This document shows, in pieces, positions 60,625 through 64,000 of a DNA stretch of 64,000 nt (the first letter of the stretch is position 1; each line of letters starts with the position of its first letter). The notes below the pieces were generated by a model. The model did not search any database, was not told the origin of the DNA, and saw only the letters and a program-made list of their open reading frames with translations. A program made the position numbers and the translations under genes. This DNA comes from Cladobotryum mycophilum (taxonomy: Eukaryota > Ascomycota > Sordariomycetes > Hypocreales > Hypocreaceae). The DNA is taken from NCBI GenBank assembly GCA_036429605.1, contig JAVFKD010000002.1:2480001-2544000 (forward strand), written 5' to 3'.

Positions 60625-62287
60625 GTACAAGTATGTGTGCTGATGGCTGATGGCTGATGGTTGATTATAAATAAATAAACGAAAGAGAGGGGAAAAAAAT
60701 ATAGGGGGAGAGGAGGTTGACTGACTTGGATCAATCAGGGTCAACAGGAAAAATCAAAACAAATGATACGGGCGCAAGGGAGGGGAGAAGCAAAGTTGTT
60801 GTGCGGAAGGTACGGAGTCAGAGTAAATGCGCTACCGAACGTGCTGTGTGGTTGGTCTCTCCCTTGCTTCAGTTCTGCATACCTGAGGTTTGCGTGTCCA
60901 TCAGTCTGCTAACTGGGTATTGTTTTTCCCTTTTTTCTTTCCTTTTTCAATACTGCCTGCCTGCCTTTTTCTGTTCCTCCGTTTGAGAACGAAACAGTGT
61001 GTTTGCTTCTGGCTACCAACGCCTCACGTCTTGTCAACTTTTTGCCTCTCACTCTCTGACACTTTGGAACAAGCCCCAGCAAGCCCTGGCCCGCTTCCCA
61101 GAGACAAATTTCGCCTGGTTGGGGCCGGCTCCTTGCATCGGCGACCATTCATTGGCCATGGCGGGATACAATTTGAGCTCTGAGCCGGGGGCCCTTGCGT
61201 TTCCCCCTCGTTAACCTCGTGCAGAACCTGGACGCCATGGGGGCCTTCTTGGTGCCATCATCGGGAAAAGAAACAGGCAGAAGAAGCAAAAAAAGGAAAA
61301 AAAGAGAGAGCGAGTGTGTGAGGGAAAGTTCAGGAGACTGATGGGACCACCGCCACTACCACAGCTACCACCAACGAACCAGCAATGCCCATCAATACGT
61401 AACACCATCATCACCCAGACACTACGCCATGCATGTCGTCGTCAATGGCTCTGAGGAGAACAGGATTCTGTTGGTTGGACAATGCTGAAGTCATGGCCGA
61501 GAAAACACTACAATGACGCTGTACGACTTACACCACATGCACAATTCACGCTCTCTCAACCGAATGCGCGTCTTCATGCAACCGCACCTTGGCAGGGAAG
61601 AAAAACTTGCCATGCAATTGGAAACATCTTCTCATATGCTGGAAAATGATGGAAAAAGTGGGCGAGGAGGTCCATGCTCTGCCCTTTATGCAGCTGCCCC
61701 TGGACGGCGCTGGAGCTGGACCTGGATCACCCCATGTCGTGGCGCTGGTTTTGCACTGTCTGGCCCTTACGGAGTACGGAGTAGCCTGTTGGACCTTGCA
61801 GCGGAAGCCCCCATTCGCCCCTCCAGGGCCCCAGAGCCATTCGGACCAGTGCCCACACACCCAAGGTAGCCCATCTGAGCCACCGTCACTCCCCATTTCA
61901 GTGTCCATCTCAGACCAGTTGCCTCATCCCCCGAATTCCTAAATTCAGGTCTCCTTTTCTACCTCCCGTGTCTCGCATCGTCTTGGCTCGAGTTTTCCTT
62001 TCTCTTTGCCTTCTTCAGATCCGTACGGATTCAATTGCTGTTGTTGCAGGACCATACAAGGTCTTGAGCAACCCAGTTCTCATTCTCAAAGGCCGACCAA
62101 GCCTTGTTTGTTTCCTCTCTCTTCTTCATCTTTTTCTCATTTAGCGGCAGGCATCTATTCACTTTCGAATGGACTGCTGAGACTTTCTTTACCTTTTGCT
62201 CCCTCTCTCAAGCCAGAGTGCTGCATTGGAGTCAACCTTAATCAAACAATAAAAAAAAAGAGAATACTAACAAACAGCTGATTCACC

Positions 62288-64000
62288 ATGTCTCCATCTC
62301 TCAATACTCATCCTTCGTTTACTCGCCCCCGTACCGGCGACCGTGATGGCCGGCCCACCACTCGTGATCAGGGAGGCATCGAAAACATGATGATACCTAG
62401 TCGTACCTCGTCCCTGCACTCTCGCATCACTCAGCCTATTCCTTCAACCCTCAATGCAAAGCCTCAGCAGCGCACTCCCAAGACACTCACCCATGCGTAC
62501 ATGGTGTGCGGTGTTGGCCGTGAGCCCTCTCAATGGGTGAAGGCCCCCGCGCCAACCCAAGGCAAGATTGGCCACATGAAGGGCGCCGTTGGACAGTTTT
62601 GGCTTCCAGAGATCTTGGGTAGCAGCCCTCGTCTTGAGCAGGATAACGAGATTGCGCGTGCTCTGCATGCTGCTATGAGAGTATGTCTAGCATACATATC
62701 CGTTTGCATGGCTTCCGTGTTTGAGTGGCTTCAATATCTAACGTGCATCTAGGCTTGTTTCCCTCACGATGTCGAGATTTGCACTGGCAGAAATCAACCT
62801 CACTGCACTCATCATGCGTTTGTTCTTCAGCAGGATTCCTCACACACACTTTACGGCATTTGCTTGCGCGTCTGGTCGCGAGCTGACGAAAAGAGAGCCG
62901 AAACGATCCGCGATCTCAGGAAGAGGACTGAATCTGACTTTTACGACAACCCCGAAGAGACCTACTGGATTCCCTATTGCTTATCCTTCCTGTCCCGCTA
63001 CCCGCTCTACAACCTTCTGGGCGATTATTTGCGCGGAATGTGGATTCACTGGAACAAGGCCACCAATCTCTTCCACGCCGAGGAAGTCTCCCGTATTCTC
63101 AGTTTCCCGGCCCCAAGGCTCAACGACCTCGTTCGAATCGATATGAAGGACTACGCTCTTTGCTACCAGTTTCCCTCTTCTCCGACCGGATTCCAGAACT
63201 TCGCCATGTGGCCCCTGTTCAACTGCTTGTCGATTCCCAACATTGTTGGTGTAATTGAAGCTGCAATTTCGCCTACACGTCGCATCATTTTTGTAAGCCA
63301 CTACCCAGCTATGCTTACCATTGCGGCCGAGACTGTGCGTTTCTGTGTTCGTGTGTTTGAGTGGAGTGGATTGTACGTCCCTGTCGTTCACGCTCGCCAC
63401 ACCAAGGAGCTTGTCCAGGAACCTGGTCCCTACATTCTCGGTATCACTGCCGAGTGCCGGTCCCTCTTCACTGCGCCAACCGACGCCCTGGTTATTGATT
63501 TGGATCGCAACTTCGTTCTCACTTCAAGCCCCCTACCGCGCTTACTCCAGGTCAGCGTAACAAGTTTGTGACCCGTCTTACCCAAGCTCTCAACGGCGAT
63601 GTGGCACCCTCCGGTGTCCCTTCACATCTTCGGTCTGCTTATGGAGGCGGCAAGCTGATTCCTGCTGGCCAAATTATTGTCATGCGTGGCGAGGTCGAAT
63701 CTATCCAGGATCCTGAGTGGTGGAATCAAGATGCCATCATGTCTGTCATGGACCATGTCTGTGAGAAGATGGGTCGCAACACTGGTATCAAGGCTGTCTT
63801 CGGCGGTACTGTCAAGAAGCCCCTGATGACAAAGGTGTCTATGAGACATCTCAACGAGATTGTTCGCGAGAGAAATCAGTATTCTCGTGACGCCATGGAG
63901 GCTTGGCAAGACTTTATCAACTTGAAGGGTCGTATGGATACCGAACTCAGCAAGGTGACGAAGCGAAACAACTATCTCGTTGAGGAACTTGAAAGCTGGA
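62288..64000 (+). CDS. DENN-domain protein (Rab exchange factor type), partial, one homopolymer frame break
   Basis: Exon 1 is 62288-62680; exon 2 starts at 62753 and runs off the window. The N-terminus is Pro/Ser/Arg-rich and disordered. It leads to a uDENN-like region (HAYMVCGVGREPSQWVKAPA, YGICLRVWSRADEKR, WIPYCLSFLSRYPLY) and the core DENN signature (IIFVSHYPAMLTIAAETVRF, YVPVVHARH, PYILGITAECR, DALVIDLDRNFV). DENN proteins activate Rab GTPases in membrane traffic. The frame breaks at a five-C run (63529-63533). One added base gives SSPPTALTPGQRNKFVTRL and the frame then stays open to the window end. The 3' part is outside the window, so length is unknown. Confidence 0.87.

Larger units (their letters stand above)
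57592..62287. other. Gene-poor region of about 4.7 kb upstream of the DENN gene
   Basis: It holds the duplicate block at 57,640-57,945, a 19-bp tandem duplication near 60.1 kb and a TATG repeat at about 60.6 kb. TACGGAGT motifs lie at about 60,593, 60,811 and 61,768-61,784. From about 62,000 the sequence is CT-rich, as in a leader of the DENN gene. Frames at 61513-61942 overlap one another on both strands and lack domain signals, so none is annotated. Confidence 0.5.

Overview
The window looks like nuclear DNA of a filamentous ascomycete, probably a Sordariomycete and perhaps Hypocreales. That placement is an inference from gene content: HET-C, a CYS-3/MetR bZIP factor, an 8-cysteine CFEM protein, a CAP20-like perilipin and a CHL4-type kinetochore protein. 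Many short introns (about 50-100 nt) with GT..CTAAC/CTGAC..AG signals, long CT-rich leaders and roomy intergenic DNA fit the same picture. I see no operons, CRISPR arrays, intact transposons or convincing tRNA/rRNA genes.

Layout. 1-181 (-): start of a probable BTB/POZ protein. 1786-3747 (+): mitochondrial PP2C phosphatase (PTC6 type). 4146-6632 (-): HET-C. 8014-9181 (+): sphingolipid fatty-acid 2-hydroxylase (SCS7). 9978-11857 (+): RBM39/Rsd1-like splicing factor. 13513-16168 (+): unknown coiled-coil/low-complexity protein. 17290-18332 (-): vWA protein. 19884-21967 (-): eight-exon class I/II aminotransferase. 24182-24637 (+): small conserved protein. 24952-26335 (-): CYS-3-like bZIP. 28382-29898 (+) and 29963-31355 (-): CHL4/CENP-N and TatD nuclease, ending tail to tail 64 bp apart. 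32224-35126 (+): RNR1. 35.3-36.15 kb (-): decayed gene relic. 41498-42780 (+): CFEM/GPI protein. 43687-44998 (-): pirin. 45930-46820 (+): kinase-fold protein. 47810-48444 (-): perilipin. 48.4-56.2 kb: gene-poor and microsatellite-rich. 56176-57591 (+): lineage-restricted-looking coiled-coil gene, the paralogue of the relic. 62288 to the end (+): DENN-domain protein, cut by the window edge. The genes are mostly unrelated housekeeping and regulatory functions, not a pathway cluster.

Two things stand out. First, at least six genes lose frame exactly at 5-6 base homopolymers, and adding one base to each run restores frame (twice in some genes). That points to homopolymer under-calling in the assembly rather than six pseudogenes. 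Second, the gene at 56.2 kb has a diverged, partly deleted and locally inverted relic at 35.3-36.9 kb. The alignment of the two supports one of the missing bases and shows that sequence downstream of an in-frame TAG in the 56 kb copy is ancestral coding sequence. No function could be assigned to this family; it is the best candidate for something undescribed here.
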